Of a stretch of DNA of 64,000 nucleotides, positions 52,149 through 61,622 are shown piece after piece. Source of the stretch: Halobacterium hubeiense (lineage in GTDB: Archaea; Halobacteriota; Halobacteria; Halobacteriales; Halobacteriaceae); the NCBI RefSeq assembly GCF_001488575.1, contig NZ_LN831302.1:1550001-1614000 (forward strand), in the 5' to 3' direction. The translations under genes and the position numbers were made by a program. The first letter of the stretch is position 1. Every line of letters starts with the position of its first letter. The notes under the pieces were generated by a model that saw only the letters and a list, made by a program, of their open reading frames with translations, searched no databases and was not told where the DNA came from.

Positions 52149-54035
52149 TTAGTCACCTGCCGCAGGTTCGAGGGTAGTCTGGGCGGTCGGTTCCCCGCCG
52201 CCGTCCTGTTCGAGCTCGACCGCTTCGACGATTTCGGCGGGCTCGAACGGGTTGCCGTTGTACTTCAGGAGACTGGAGAGCTTGCCGTCGACGTTCCCGA
52301 GCTCCTTCTGGATGAGCCCGCGGAACTGCTTCGTCGAGGACATCTCCACGACGATGGCTTCGTCGACGCTCTCGATGAACTCCCGCACCTCCTCGACCGG
52401 GAACGGCGAGAGGTCGCTGACGCCCAGCGCCTTCACCGCGTTCCCGTCGTCGTTCATGCGTGCGACGGCTTCCTCGACGGTGCCCTGCTGGCTGCCCCAG
52501 ACGATGAGCCCGAAGTCCGCGTCCTCGTCGCCGTAGACGACCTGCTGGTCGCGGTCGTCGAGGTCGTCGCGGATGGCGTCGAGCTTCTGGAGCCGGCGTT
52601 CGACCTGCGCGACGCGGTTGTCGGGGTCCTCGGCGATGTGGCCGGTCGGCCAGTGCTCGTTGCCGGACGCGAGATAGCGGCCGCCGGACTGACCGGGAAT
52701 CGAGCGCGGGCTGACGCCGTCCTCGACGCCATCCGTCCGGAACCGCTCGAACTTCCCGGTGTCGTCGTGGGGCGCGTCCTCCAGTTCCGCCTCGGTGAGC
52801 GTGCTCCCGAGGTCCGGGTTCGGGTCGCGGTCGAAGAACGACGCGTCCACGTTCCGGTACTCGCCGGAGAGCTTCTGGTCGTAGACGACGATGGCCGGAA
52901 TCTGGTACTCGTAGGCGATTTCGAACGCCGTCCGCGTCTGCTCGTAGCACTCCTTGGGGTCGCTGGGCCCGAAGGCGACGCGGTGGCTGTCACCCTGACT
53001 CGTGTACAGGATGTGCTCGAGGTCGGCCTGCTCGGGCTTCGTCGGCATCCCCGTGGAGGGACCCGCGCGCATCGCTTCGAGCAGGACCAGCGGCGTCTCG
53101 GTCATCTCCGCGAGGCCGAGCGGCTCGCTCATCAGCGCGAACCCGCCACCGGACGACCCGGACATCGACTTCACGCCGGAGTGGCTCGCGCCGACCGCGA
53201 GCGCCGCCGCCGCGATTTCGTCCTCGACCTGCTCGGAGATGCCGCCCATGTCCGGCAGGAGGTTCGTCATGATGGTGAACACGTCCGTCCACGGCGTCAT
53301 CGGGTAGCCGGAGATGAACCGACAGCCGGCGTCGATGGCCGCGTACGCGATGCCGTGGCTGCCGGAGACGAGGACCTGCTCCTCGTCGTGTTCGCCCTCG
53401 GGCACCGTCAGGTCGTGGGACTGGTCCATCTCGTTGACCTGCTCGTAGGCGTCGTGGAGGACCTCGAGGTTCTGCTCGAGAATCTCGCCACCCATCGCGT
53501 CCGACATCAGGTCCTCGATGTGCTCGAGGTCCATGTCGATGAGCGCGGCCGTCGCGCCCACGCCCGCGGTGTTGCGCATGACCTCGCGGCCGTGCTCCTT
53601 CGCGAGGCTGCGGAGGTCGAGCGGGTAGACGTGCCAGTTGTTCTCCTCGGCGCGCTCCTCGAAGTTCGGGACGTCCTCTACGTCGAGGAGGCCCTCGTCG
53701 TAGACGATGACCCCGCCCTCGCGGAGGTCGTCGAGGTTCTCGGAGAGCGGCTTCACTTCCTCGTCGCCGTAGACGGCGTTCTCGCTGGGGTTGCGCGCGA
53801 ACGAGTCCCCGAGCGCGAGGAGGAAGTTGTAGCCGTCGCCGCGCGACGTTACGTTGCCGTCCCGCGCCCGAATCTCGACGTACGTGTGGCCGCCGCGGAT
53901 TCGGGACGGGTAGTGTCGATGCGTGAAGACGTCGAGTCCGGACCGCATCAACGCCTTCGCGAAGTTCTGACTCGTGGAGTCGATTCCGTCGCCGGAACCC
54001 CCTGCCACTCGCCAGATGAGTTCGTCATCAGTCAT
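52149..54035 (-). CDS. korA: 2-oxoacid:ferredoxin oxidoreductase, alpha (gamma-alpha fused) subunit
   Basis: A 628-residue subunit. The gamma domain at residues 1-190 (RVAGGSGDGIDSTSQNFAKAL, HRHYPSRIRGGHTYVEIR) is fused to the pyrimidine-binding alpha domain from about 200 (LVSGSHGIAYAAIDAGCRFISGYPMTPWT, SGSSGGGFALMSEPLG). It is transcribed with korB. The gene is divergent from the secreted PKD-protein gene across a 210-bp AT-rich gap. Confidence 0.94.
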   Translation of the reverse strand: MTDDELIWRVAGGSGDGIDSTSQNFAKALMRSGLDVFTHRHYPSRIRGGHTYVEIRARDGNVTSRGDGYNFLLALGDSFARNPSENAVYGDEEVKPLSENLDDLREGGVIVYDEGLLDVEDVPNFEERAEENNWHVYPLDLRSLAKEHGREVMRNTAGVGATAALIDMDLEHIEDLMSDAMGGEILEQNLEVLHDAYEQVNEMDQSHDLTVPEGEHDEEQVLVSGSHGIAYAAIDAGCRFISGYPMTPWTDVFTIMTNLLPDMGGISEQVEDEIAAAALAVGASHSGVKSMSGSSGGGFALMSEPLGLAEMTETPLVLLEAMRAGPSTGMPTKPEQADLEHILYTSQGDSHRVAFGPSDPKECYEQTRTAFEIAYEYQIPAIVVYDQKLSGEYRNVDASFFDRDPNPDLGSTLTEAELEDAPHDDTGKFERFRTDGVEDGVSPRSIPGQSGGRYLASGNEHWPTGHIAEDPDNRVAQVERRLQKLDAIRDDLDDRDQQVVYGDEDADFGLIVWGSQQGTVEEAVARMNDDGNAVKALGVSDLSPFPVEEVREFIESVDEAIVVEMSSTKQFRGLIQKELGNVDGKLSSLLKYNGNPFEPAEIVEAVELEQDGGGEPTAQTTLEPAAGD

Positions 54036-54208
54036 AGTGTAACCCTCTGGCCCGTGCTCGGACCGTTAGTAGGGTGTTCGTCGGACCCACACTAAATCGT
54101 TTGCCATCCATTAACAACTGAAGATGATTAAGGAATGCAGTAGACGCCCTCGCGCTACGGCTCACCGAAACCTCCCGCGATTATAATACTTGAAATTCAA
54201 CTGTGAAA

Positions 54209-54218
54209 TTTTATATAC
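54209..54218 (+). promoter_or_regulatory. TATA element TTTATATACT of the PKD-protein gene
   Basis: Strong AT-rich TATA box in the korA/PKD divergent gap (54036-54245). It lies about 30 bp before the GTG at 54246 but only a few bases before the GTG at 54222, so it decides for the downstream start. Two TGAAATT direct repeats at 54191-54197 and 54204-54210 precede or overlap it. Confidence 0.55.
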
Positions 54219-54245
54219 TAGGTGGTAAGTTCAACTTCGAGTAGT

Positions 54246-57200
54246 GTGAGAGTAGCTTGCCTGTTCGCTGCGTGCCTGGTTCTTGCCACCGTAGCGACAC
54301 CCGGCATCGCCGCATCGAACGAAGCCCCGCTCGCCGACGCGGGCCTCGACCAGAACGTCACGCGAGGAACGACCGTCTACCTGGACGCTGGCGGTTCCCG
54401 AGACCCCGACGGCGCCGTCGAACGCTACCGCTGGACCGTCGCCGCCGAATCCGGCGACGCGACGAACGCGACGACGACGCAGTGTCGGAGCTGCCAGCAG
54501 ACAACCTTCCAAGCGGAAGCGACTGGCACGTACCGCGTCACGCTCGAAGTCACCGACGACGACGGAGCCACGGCGACAGACACGCTGTACGTCACCGTCA
54601 AACCCGGCGACCCGCCCGCAGCATCGCTCGCCGGACCGACAGAGACCACAACTGGCGACCCCGCACGGTTTACCGCGGACGCCAGCGCCGGCAGCGCGCC
54701 GCTGGACCGACTCCGCTGGCGAGTCGACGGCGAACACGTCGCGACCAAGACGGTCTCGGGTGACGCCGAGAGCGCGACACGAACCGTCCACTTCCCGACG
54801 CCCGGAACGCACACCGTCTCTGTCACCGCCATCGACGCGGACGGCCAGCGGGACAGTGCCGAAACGTCCACCACGGTCGTCGAAGTCGCCGATACAGTCC
54901 CGACGGGCGCTAGTCCACCCGAGACTCCCGAAGACGCCGACGTCGTCGGTCCGAAAGTCGTCACCGGTCGCGGAGAACTCACCGCCGAGTACGAACTCAC
55001 GAACGACGTCTCCGGCACGTGGCACCAAGACGACCGACACGTCGCAACTGGCTCCGGGACCTCGCGTTCGTTCACCGCGGGCGTCCACGAACTCTACGCC
55101 GCAATCGACGGCGGCGTCGCCACGTTCCCGGACGGCAGCCGAACTGTCGTCGCCGACCCCGCGCCCGAACTGACCACCGTCGAAGTCGAGGACAGCAGTG
55201 TCGTTCCCGTCACCGTCGACGCCACTGACGACTACGAGAACCTCTACACCGTGACCGTGAACGTGGACGGAGAACCGGCCGAGACACTCACCACGGACGA
55301 CCTCGGCGGCCGCGTGAACGGAGACAGACTCACCGCGACGACACACCTCGAATCTCTCGAACCCGGCAACCACACGATCACGGTTCGAGCCCGCGACGCC
55401 CGCGGACAAACTGACGTCGCCATCCGTACCGTCGAGGTACCCGGTCCACCAGAAGTCCTGTCGGCCGGATTCGTTCAAGACGGCCCACTCGACCAGTACC
55501 ATCCGCGAATCGACGAGTCCCGTTACACGGCGACGTACCGCGTGAAAGTAGATTTGAATGGGGTGGAGCCGGAGCAGTTAGGGCTTAAAATAAATATACC
55601 AGGGGTGGAATGGAAGTCAAATATAACATCCACCTCACAAAAAGAGGGTCTGTTATTATTAGAGAGGTCTGCATATAGAGGGGAAATTTTGCCGATTAGC
55701 GGGAGTTCGAGAGTGACTTGGAGAATAGATGATTATTATAACCAAACTAGTGACACAGTCCCGGTAACACTTGCTCCCCCAGAGGTTTACCTCGAAACGA
55801 TCGACCCACAGAGAGAACATGACGCGCTCAGGGGGATCACTTTCGATGCGAGGCGGTCCTTTGACCCGGATGGAACGTCAGTAGAGTACCACTGGTCCGG
55901 CCTCGACGCGAGCAAAGAACAGTCGAGAGTGACGCTGTCCGCGAGCAGCATCGTGCGGCTGCAACTCGTCGACCAGCAGCAGCAGAGCACGAACTCGTCC
56001 TACCTACTGGACTGGTTTGCACCGGAGCTCGCTGACGCGAAGATCGAGGACAACGGCCCGTTCTATCCGAACGAGACTGTCCCCATCACGATTACCTCTG
56101 AACGCTATTATCTGACGAAGGAGACGTACAACGAGAGCTTATCGTTCAACATTCGCCCAGAACACGGTTCCGTAGTCAACCGAACGCTCCACAAAGAGAA
56201 ACCCGGGCGAGTCGACGACCCGGACCCAGAGGGGAGAGGTAGACGCCATCAGTGGAAGATAGAAGTGCCAGCGAAGGCGTTCCGTGACGGAGCAATCAAC
56301 GTCTCGTCGTATCCGACGGCACACCCCCACGTGGAATACAACATCACGGTACCTCAACCGACAGTCTACGCCTCCGCGTACAGCGAGGTGACCGACATTT
56401 CGACGTCGATCTCGTATTTAGTCGAGCGTCCCCGGTACACCGTCAAGCATACGACGAGCGAACAGGTTCGTGACGACCTCCTCGACGCCGGATACGAAGT
56501 GCGGCGGGTCGACGACGCAGGTCACGCGTACGGCCTCGAGAAGTACGTCAAGACCGACCCCGTAGAGTACGACGTTGACAGCCGGAGGTTCTACGAGCCG
56601 GAACGACAGCAGTTCTTCTTGGAGTCGAATCCCGAGTGGTCGGCCAATGGGACGACGACCGAAACGCAAACGTGGACGACTATGGAGAATGAGTGGCGCT
56701 CGGATCGAGGCGGTGCTGGTACGTTCACCGGGGACACTCGACGAAAGCAGGTCCGCGACGCCGAGTACCGAACTGAGAAGGAGTTCCGCTACGAGACGAC
56801 CGAGACGTACGAAACCACGGAGACCTACGAGGACACGTACACGACGACGGAACAAGAGATTAAACTGCAAGAGAAGTGTGGGATGTTCGGCTGCAGAATA
56901 TACCGGACTACCGTATCGACGACAGAGACGCATACGGTGACTCGAACGAGAGAAGTCACCAGGAGCAGGACTGTCTACAAAACGTACTGGTCGACGAGAC
57001 CACGTAGCCATACCCACGAGTATACTGGCGACCTCCGGCGGGTGACCGTCCGCGAACCGGAGTACGAGCGCCAATACGAGTACGAAGTCGAACGCCAGCA
57101 CTCCGAAACCCGGCGCGTGTACTTGGCCGAGCATCGAACGCTCGTCGATCCGGCCTCGTACGAATGGCAATCTTGGAAGACTGTCCAGAGTCAGTTCCAA

Positions 57201-57518
57201 GCTGAGAGTGCCGCTAGCTCTGCAAACGTTCGAATCAGCAGTGTCGAACCGAACAAGCGGTGGACGTTACGAAAACAGGCCGGAACAGAGACGGCACGTG
57301 CCAGTAGTCGTCGAGCGGGAGGACGAGTATTGAAGACGTTCGGTAGAGGGAACGTCACTCTCACGAAGTACTTCGCACGAGAGGATACGAAGCAACTACC
57401 GGAAATGGAGAGCCGTGAAGTCTATCGAACAGTCGAATACACCGGAACTGGTATGGTTAATATCGGTACAGTTAAAGGTATATTAACACAGAAATCGGAG
57501 GAAAAGTATGGCGAGTAA
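54246..57518 (+). CDS. Large secreted PKD-domain protein with Thr/Glu/Tyr/Arg-rich tail
   Basis: A 1090-residue exported protein. A Sec signal (VRVACLFAACLVLATVATPGIAA) precedes PKD-like domains near residues 30-120 (with a Cys79/Cys82 pair, QCRSC) and 125-215, further beta domains, and a third PKD-like block around 520-590 (LRGITFDARRSFDPDGTSVEYHW). Residues about 840-965 are highly repetitive in Thr, Glu, Tyr and Arg and hold a second Cys pair (878/883, CGMFGC). No transmembrane anchor is seen. DNA of codons for about 435-515 is AT-rich with unusual codons, whereas the first 430 codons look normal. It overlaps the next gene by 11 bases. Function unknown; likely a surface or assembly protein. 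Confidence 0.8.
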   Translation: MRVACLFAACLVLATVATPGIAASNEAPLADAGLDQNVTRGTTVYLDAGGSRDPDGAVERYRWTVAAESGDATNATTTQCRSCQQTTFQAEATGTYRVTLEVTDDDGATATDTLYVTVKPGDPPAASLAGPTETTTGDPARFTADASAGSAPLDRLRWRVDGEHVATKTVSGDAESATRTVHFPTPGTHTVSVTAIDADGQRDSAETSTTVVEVADTVPTGASPPETPEDADVVGPKVVTGRGELTAEYELTNDVSGTWHQDDRHVATGSGTSRSFTAGVHELYAAIDGGVATFPDGSRTVVADPAPELTTVEVEDSSVVPVTVDATDDYENLYTVTVNVDGEPAETLTTDDLGGRVNGDRLTATTHLESLEPGNHTITVRARDARGQTDVAIRTVEVPGPPEVLSAGFVQDGPLDQYHPRIDESRYTATYRVKVDLNGVEPEQLGLKINIPGVEWKSNITSTSQKEGLLLLERSAYRGEILPISGSSRVTWRIDDYYNQTSDTVPVTLAPPEVYLETIDPQREHDALRGITFDARRSFDPDGTSVEYHWSGLDASKEQSRVTLSASSIVRLQLVDQQQQSTNSSYLLDWFAPELADAKIEDNGPFYPNETVPITITSERYYLTKETYNESLSFNIRPEHGSVVNRTLHKEKPGRVDDPDPEGRGRRHQWKIEVPAKAFRDGAINVSSYPTAHPHVEYNITVPQPTVYASAYSEVTDISTSISYLVERPRYTVKHTTSEQVRDDLLDAGYEVRRVDDAGHAYGLEKYVKTDPVEYDVDSRRFYEPERQQFFLESNPEWSANGTTTETQTWTTMENEWRSDRGGAGTFTGDTRRKQVRDAEYRTEKEFRYETTETYETTETYEDTYTTTEQEIKLQEKCGMFGCRIYRTTVSTTETHTVTRTREVTRSRTVYKTYWSTRPRSHTHEYTGDLRRVTVREPEYERQYEYEVERQHSETRRVYLAEHRTLVDPASYEWQSWKTVQSQFQAESAASSANVRISSVEPNKRWTLRKQAGTETARASSRRAGGRVLKTFGRGNVTLTKYFAREDTKQLPEMESREVYRTVEYTGTGMVNIGTVKGILTQKSEEKYGE
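57497..57501 (+). promoter_or_regulatory. Shine-Dalgarno GGAGG before the downstream secreted-protein gene
   Basis: GGAGG is spaced six bases before the ATG at 57508, inside the end of the upstream gene. A clear ribosome site for an internal, overlapping gene in a genome where many starts are leaderless; it supports translation from 57508. Confidence 0.6.
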
Positions 57519-58443
57519 GAGACTTATTCTTGTCCTAATTTTGGTGAGTTTTGCTGTTACGCCTGCTATTTCTGCGATATCTATGCCAGCAGGAAAAAAC
57601 CCGTGTTTGGGTGAGAAAAAGTATATCGCAACTGAATTAGATGAATCCGTCGGATTGCACTCCAAATATACAGTACAATTTGATGAGGATGAGAAACAGA
57701 TCTGCATAAAAAGAGAAAACAAGGGGAAGGGGAAGGCCCTAACTTCGGTTGGTATATTAGTGGATGGAAGAGGTATATCCCCCGGTACAAAGGAGTTAGA
57801 GGAAAATGAATCCTCATTTTTCTCAAAGAACGTGACGGAATACATAGATGCAACAGCAGATAACCATACAATTAGTATAAATGCCGGTAGTAAGGACCTC
57901 AACTTCAATTTCACACATCATATAAATACAACAGCCAAGAACTCACCCACACCAAAATTTACTGATTTAGAAATAGTTAGGGATAGTGGAGATAAATCAA
58001 TACTTATCGCCACAGTCCATAACCCGGGGAAACGAGCATACGCACTGCACGTACAAGCAGAGACGTTCGAAACGGAGGGTGCATTCGAGATCGGTGCTCC
58101 ACAGCCGGGGAATACGAGTGAGTTCCAGATACCACTCAACGAGGGGGCGAACGAGGTGGTCGCCGGCAAAGTGATGGTCTTCAACGATACCGGCAGTCCG
58201 GATGGGAAGTTCGACCAGAAGGAGTTCATGGCGAAGCCCAACGAGACCGCGAACGCGTGGGACGACCACTTCGAACAGGTTCCAGGTGAACGGGCGGACG
58301 TTAGTTATGACAACGAGACGGCACGGCAGTACCGCGAGGGGTACGTCGACGACGAGGCGCTGTCGCCGCTGGAGCGACGGGCTGGCGCGGTGCTCGTCGT
58401 CTTCGCGTTGCTCGGTGCGGTTCTGTGGCGGCGGTCGCGCTAG
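57508..58443 (+). CDS. Secreted, C-terminally anchored protein of the PKD locus
   Basis: A 311-residue protein with a Sec signal (RLILVLILVSFAVTPAISA), an extracellular domain with N-glycosylation sequons (NES, NVT, NHT, NFT, NTT), a second beta domain (LIATVHNPGKRAYALHVQAETFE...) and a C-terminal helix, VLVVFALLGAVLWRRSR. The first about 170 codons are AT-rich and Lys/Ile/Asn-rich, unlike haloarchaeal genes; the last about 130 codons return to high GC and acidic composition. ATG 57508 is supported by the GGAGG ribosome site. It is in the same operon as the PKD protein. Family not recognised. Confidence 0.78.
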   Translation: MASKRLILVLILVSFAVTPAISAISMPAGKNPCLGEKKYIATELDESVGLHSKYTVQFDEDEKQICIKRENKGKGKALTSVGILVDGRGISPGTKELEENESSFFSKNVTEYIDATADNHTISINAGSKDLNFNFTHHINTTAKNSPTPKFTDLEIVRDSGDKSILIATVHNPGKRAYALHVQAETFETEGAFEIGAPQPGNTSEFQIPLNEGANEVVAGKVMVFNDTGSPDGKFDQKEFMAKPNETANAWDDHFEQVPGERADVSYDNETARQYREGYVDDEALSPLERRAGAVLVVFALLGAVLWRRSR

Positions 58444-58655
58444 CGCTCAATGCCGCCCTGTTCGGATATCTGGAGGATGTTCCGCATGTTGAGGTAGACG
58501 TGCTGGGCGTCGACGTCCTCGTCCTCGTCGTAGATGTCGCTGACGCGGTGGACGATGGCGGCGACGCGTTCGGCTTCCTCGCTGTCCTCCTCGCGGAGTT
58601 CGTCGGCGACGTCGCGGAGCACGTCGCGCTTCTCGGTGTCGTCGAACTCAGACAT
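58440..58655 (-). CDS. Small acidic conserved protein, unknown function
   Basis: A 71-residue helical acidic protein (TEKRDVLRDVADELREEDSEEAERVAAIVHRVSDIYDEDEDVDAQHVYLNMRNI). It lies nine bases downstream of the Mrp-type ATPase gene on the same strand, so it is probably co-transcribed. It resembles a conserved haloarchaeal family without known role. Confidence 0.78.
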   Translation of the reverse strand: MSEFDDTEKRDVLRDVADELREEDSEEAERVAAIVHRVSDIYDEDEDVDAQHVYLNMRNILQISEQGGIER

Positions 58656-58664
58656 GGTGAGTCG

Positions 58665-59708
58665 TCAGTGCTTGGCGGGTCGGCTGGCGTTGCGGCGGTG
58701 GACGAGGCCGACCATATCTGCGGTTTCGGCGACGAACTCGCGGAGCGCTTCGCCGGTCTGGTTGTCGTCGTCGAGGACGACCGGCGCGCCTTCGTCGCCG
58801 CCCTGGCGGACGCTGGGGTCGAGGGGGATGGAGCCGAGGAACGGGAGTTCGTTCTCGTCGGCGAACTCCTGCCCGCCGCCGCTACCGAAGATGTCGTGGG
58901 TGCCGCCGCAGTCGGGGCAGACGAACCCGCTCATGTTCTCGGCGATGCCGAGGACGGTGGTGTCGTGGCGGCCGAACATGCGGAGTCCCTTGCGGGCGTC
59001 GTCGACGGCGACGTCCTGCGGGGTGGTGACGACGACGGCGCCGGTGAGCGGGACCGTCTGGAGCATGGTGAGCTGGGTGTCGCCGGTGCCCGGCGGGAGG
59101 TCGACGACGAGGTAGTCGAGGTTGCCCCACTCGACGTCCTCGACGAGCTGCGTGAGGACCTTGTGGACCATGGGGCCGCGCCAGATGACGGGGTCGTCGT
59201 CGCCGACCATGAACGCCATGCTCATGAGCTTCATGCCGTGGCGCTCGGGCGGGACGATGGTGTCGCTCTCGGTGGCGCGCGGGTGGTCGTCGGCGTCGAC
59301 CATCCGGGGGACGTTGGGGCCGTAGATGTCGGCGTCAAAGAGGCCAACGCGGGCGCCGCGGTCGGAGAGGCCGGCCGCGAGGTTGACGGCGACCGTGGAC
59401 TTGCCGACGCCGCCCTTGCCGGAGGCGACTGCGATGACGTTCTTGACGCCGGGGAGGACGTCGCCGCCGTTGCGGTCGGGGATGGCGGCGGTGAGGTCGG
59501 GTTCGAGGCCGGCGTCGGAGAGGACTTCGCGGACGCGGCCGGCGATGTCGGTCTCTGTGGGGGAGTACGGTGCGCCGAGCGCGAGCGAGAGCGTGACTTT
59601 GTCGCCGTCGACGTCGAGGTCGTTGACGAGGCCGAGGGAGACGATGTCGTCGTCGAGGGACGGGTCCTCGACGTCGCGGAGGAGGTCCAGCACGTCGTCT
59701 TCGTTCAT
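58665..59708 (-). CDS. mrp: Mrp/NBP35-family P-loop ATPase (Fe-S cluster carrier)
   Basis: A 347-residue iron-sulfur cluster carrier. An N-terminal MIP18-like (DUF59) domain ([24 protein letters not shown]) precedes the P-loop domain with deviant Walker [12 protein letters not shown] (about residue 97), [13 protein letters not shown], and [11 protein letters not shown]. The CxxC cluster site is [11 protein letters not shown] 59708 is preferred over the upstream frame start at 59774, because the DUF59 domain starts right after it. It is divergent from moaA. Confidence 0.93.
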   Translation of the reverse strand: MNEDDVLDLLRDVEDPSLDDDIVSLGLVNDLDVDGDKVTLSLALGAPYSPTETDIAGRVREVLSDAGLEPDLTAAIPDRNGGDVLPGVKNVIAVASGKGGVGKSTVAVNLAAGLSDRGARVGLFDADIYGPNVPRMVDADDHPRATESDTIVPPERHGMKLMSMAFMVGDDDPVIWRGPMVHKVLTQLVEDVEWGNLDYLVVDLPPGTGDTQLTMLQTVPLTGAVVVTTPQDVAVDDARKGLRMFGRHDTTVLGIAENMSGFVCPDCGGTHDIFGSGGGQEFADENELPFLGSIPLDPSVRQGGDEGAPVVLDDDNQTGEALREFVAETADMVGLVHRRNASRPAKH

Positions 59709-59788
59709 GCCCGCGAGTAGGAGGTGGTGCGCCGATAAGGGTTGTGTCGAACGAACGTGCGGCCGCAACCACACGTTCCACCCGTAAT

Positions 59789-59806
59789 GTAACTGCTCGG
59801 GGTTAC
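59789..59806. promoter_or_regulatory. GTAACTGCT-N4-GTTAC box upstream of moaA
   Basis: Matches the box at 1138-1155 upstream of tupA at every position except the four central bases. It ends 54 bp before the moaA ATG and about 25 bp upstream of the TTTAAG (59831-59836) that lies 25-30 bp before that ATG and is the probable TATA box. A shared metal- or cofactor-responsive regulator is inferred. Confidence 0.5.
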
Positions 59807-59860
59807 GAAATCCCCGCTTACACCCACGAGTTTAAGCGTCTGTGCGTGCCACGTTTCGGC

Positions 59861-60850
59861 ATGCTCTCGGACTCGTTCGGGCGCGAGGTCTCCGGCGTCC
59901 GGGTCTCCCTGACCGACCGCTGTAACTTCGACTGTGTCTACTGCCACAACGAGGGGCTGGGGGACACGCGCGGGCCGATGGACCCACGGGACCACGAGAT
60001 GAGCGCCGACGACGTGGTCCGGTTCCTCGAAGTCGTCGAGGAGTTCGGCGTCGAGAAGGTCAAACTCACCGGCGGGGAGCCGATGCTCCGCGACGACCTC
60101 GAAGAGATAATCCGACGGACGCCCGACTCGATGGAGGTGTCGATGACGACGAACGGGACGTTCCTCCCCGGGCGCGCGGAGGACCTCGTGGACGCGGGCC
60201 TCGAACGCGTGAACGTCTCGCAGGACGCGCTGGACGCCGAGGACTTCAAGGCGCTCACGAAGAGCGGCGCCTACGAGAAAGTCCTCGAAGGCGTGCGCGC
60301 GGCCGTGGACGCCGGCCTCGACCCGGTGAAACTGAACATGGTCGTGTTCCGGAAGACGGCGGGCTACGTGCCCGAGATGGTCGACCACGTCGCGGAGAAC
60401 GACGCGCTCCAGCTCCAGCTCATCGAGTACATGCCCGAAATCGCCGGCCACCCGGAGTGGGCGGTGGACATCGACGACGTCCACGACTGGCTCGAAGAGC
60501 GCGCGGACCGCGTCGAGCACCGCGAGATGCACGACCGACGGCGGTACTGGGTGAACGGCGGCATGGTGGAAATCGTCGACCCCGTCGGCAACGAGGAGTT
60601 CTGCGCGAACTGCCACCGCGTGCGCGTCACGCACGAGGGGTACCTCAAGGGCTGTCTGAACCGCAACGACGACCTGCGGTCGATGGGCGAGATGACCAAG
60701 CCCGAGATTCGGGAGGCGTTCCGGGAGACCGTCGAGAACCGGGTGCCGTACTACGGCGAGTACATGGTAGAGGACGGCGACGGCGGCTGGGAGGTCAACG
60801 ACGACTACGTGGAAGTGTACGCCGACGGCGGCACCGAACGCACCGACTGA
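59861..60850 (+). CDS. moaA: GTP 3',8-cyclase MoaA (radical SAM, molybdopterin synthesis)
   Basis: Catalyses the first step of molybdopterin synthesis. The 329-residue protein has the SAM-cluster motif C21-x3-C25-x2-C28 ([11 protein letters not shown]), [19 protein letters not shown] and LERVNVSQD. The C-terminal cluster Cys248-x2-Cys251-x13-Cys265 has the exact MoaA spacing. It ends GGTERTD, so the C-terminal Gly-Gly of bacterial MoaA is followed by five more residues. ATG 59861 is used, because TTTAAG lies 25-30 bp upstream (leaderless) and the conserved region starts at once; the in-frame start at 59744 precedes the promoter. It serves the FDH, AOR and other Mo/W enzymes. Confidence 0.93.
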   Translation: MLSDSFGREVSGVRVSLTDRCNFDCVYCHNEGLGDTRGPMDPRDHEMSADDVVRFLEVVEEFGVEKVKLTGGEPMLRDDLEEIIRRTPDSMEVSMTTNGTFLPGRAEDLVDAGLERVNVSQDALDAEDFKALTKSGAYEKVLEGVRAAVDAGLDPVKLNMVVFRKTAGYVPEMVDHVAENDALQLQLIEYMPEIAGHPEWAVDIDDVHDWLEERADRVEHREMHDRRRYWVNGGMVEIVDPVGNEEFCANCHRVRVTHEGYLKGCLNRNDDLRSMGEMTKPEIREAFRETVENRVPYYGEYMVEDGDGGWEVNDDYVEVYADGGTERTD

Positions 60851-61007
60851 CGGGCGACGACTCTCGCGTGTGTCGTGGGAGCGGTTGGCGCGCGGGGCCC
60901 ACGCCCTTTCGTGATGTTTAAGTACGGGCCGCGATTTCTCACGAACGCAGTCACTGTAGGGGCGCCGGGTCCCGAGTCCGAGAGGGCGAAGATACACCCG
61001 AAAGCGT

Positions 61008-61090
61008 GTCGTGGTAGCCTAGCCTGGTCAAGGCGCAGGGTTGCTAACTCTGTGGCGCAAGCCTCCGGGGTTCAAATCCCCGCCACGACG
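61008..61090 (+). tRNA. tRNA-Ser (GCT anticodon)
   Basis: Acceptor arms GTCGTGG (61008-61014) and CCACGAC (61083-61089) pair fully. The anticodon stem CAGGG/CTCTG holds the loop TTGCTAA with anticodon GCT. A class II variable arm (GGC-gcaa-GCC) and a T arm CGGGG-TTCAAAT-CCCCG follow. CC after the discriminator is genomic, but the full CCA is not. TTTAAGTAC at 60917-60925 is the probable promoter for the tRNA and the ribosomal operon. Confidence 0.95.
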
Positions 61091-61112
61091 CCTTTCCACA
61101 ACACATCAAAAC

Positions 61113-61622
61113 ATGAGTTCGGAAGAACAAGACGCGGACGAGGACATTCAGTACTTCGTCCGCATCGGGCAGACAGACCTCGACGGCACCAAGACCGTCG
61201 AGCGTGCGCTCGCGGAACTCGACGGCGTCGGCCGACGAGTCGCGCGAGTCGTCGCGGAGAACGCGGACGTAGACCGCACCGCGACGATTGGTCGCCTCGA
61301 GGACGATGTCATCGACGACATCAAGGCGGCCGTCAACGAGTTCGCGGACCACGCTCCGGAGTGGCTCGCGAACCGTCGGAACGACTTCTACTCCGGCGAG
61401 ACCCAGCACGTCACCGGCAACGACGTCAACCTGACGCGCGACCAGGACATCAATCGGATGCAGATGATTCGGTCCTACAAGGGCATCCGACACGAGCGCG
61501 GACAGAAGGTCCGCGGTCAGCGCACCAAGTCCACCGGTCGTACGGAAGGTACCATCGGCGTCAACGTCGAGGCTATCAAGGAAGAACAGGCAGCAGAAGA
61601 AGCAGCGGGTGAGGAAGAATAA
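61113..61622 (+). CDS. rpsM: Ribosomal protein uS13
   Basis: Small-subunit head protein contacting the large subunit and tRNA. The 169-residue archaeal form has [22 protein letters not shown] at the N-terminus, [31 protein letters not shown] in the rRNA-binding tail, and an acidic halophilic end. ATG 61113 lies 22 bp after tRNA-Ser. The stop overlaps the rpsD start. Confidence 0.97.
   Translation: MSSEEQDADEDIQYFVRIGQTDLDGTKTVERALAELDGVGRRVARVVAENADVDRTATIGRLEDDVIDDIKAAVNEFADHAPEWLANRRNDFYSGETQHVTGNDVNLTRDQDINRMQMIRSYKGIRHERGQKVRGQRTKSTGRTEGTIGVNVEAIKEEQAAEEAAGEEE

Noticed and set aside
54222..54245. Upstream GTG start at 54222 for the PKD protein
   Set aside because: It lies only a few bases after the TATA box at 54209-54218, so it would be upstream of the expected transcription start. 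GTG 54246 fits and gives a clean signal peptide.
56800..56880. Tandem repeats in the PKD-protein gene as a CRISPR-like or satellite array
   Set aside because: The periodicity follows codons for Tyr-Glu-Thr-Thr and lies in an intact reading frame; there are no equal-sized spacers.
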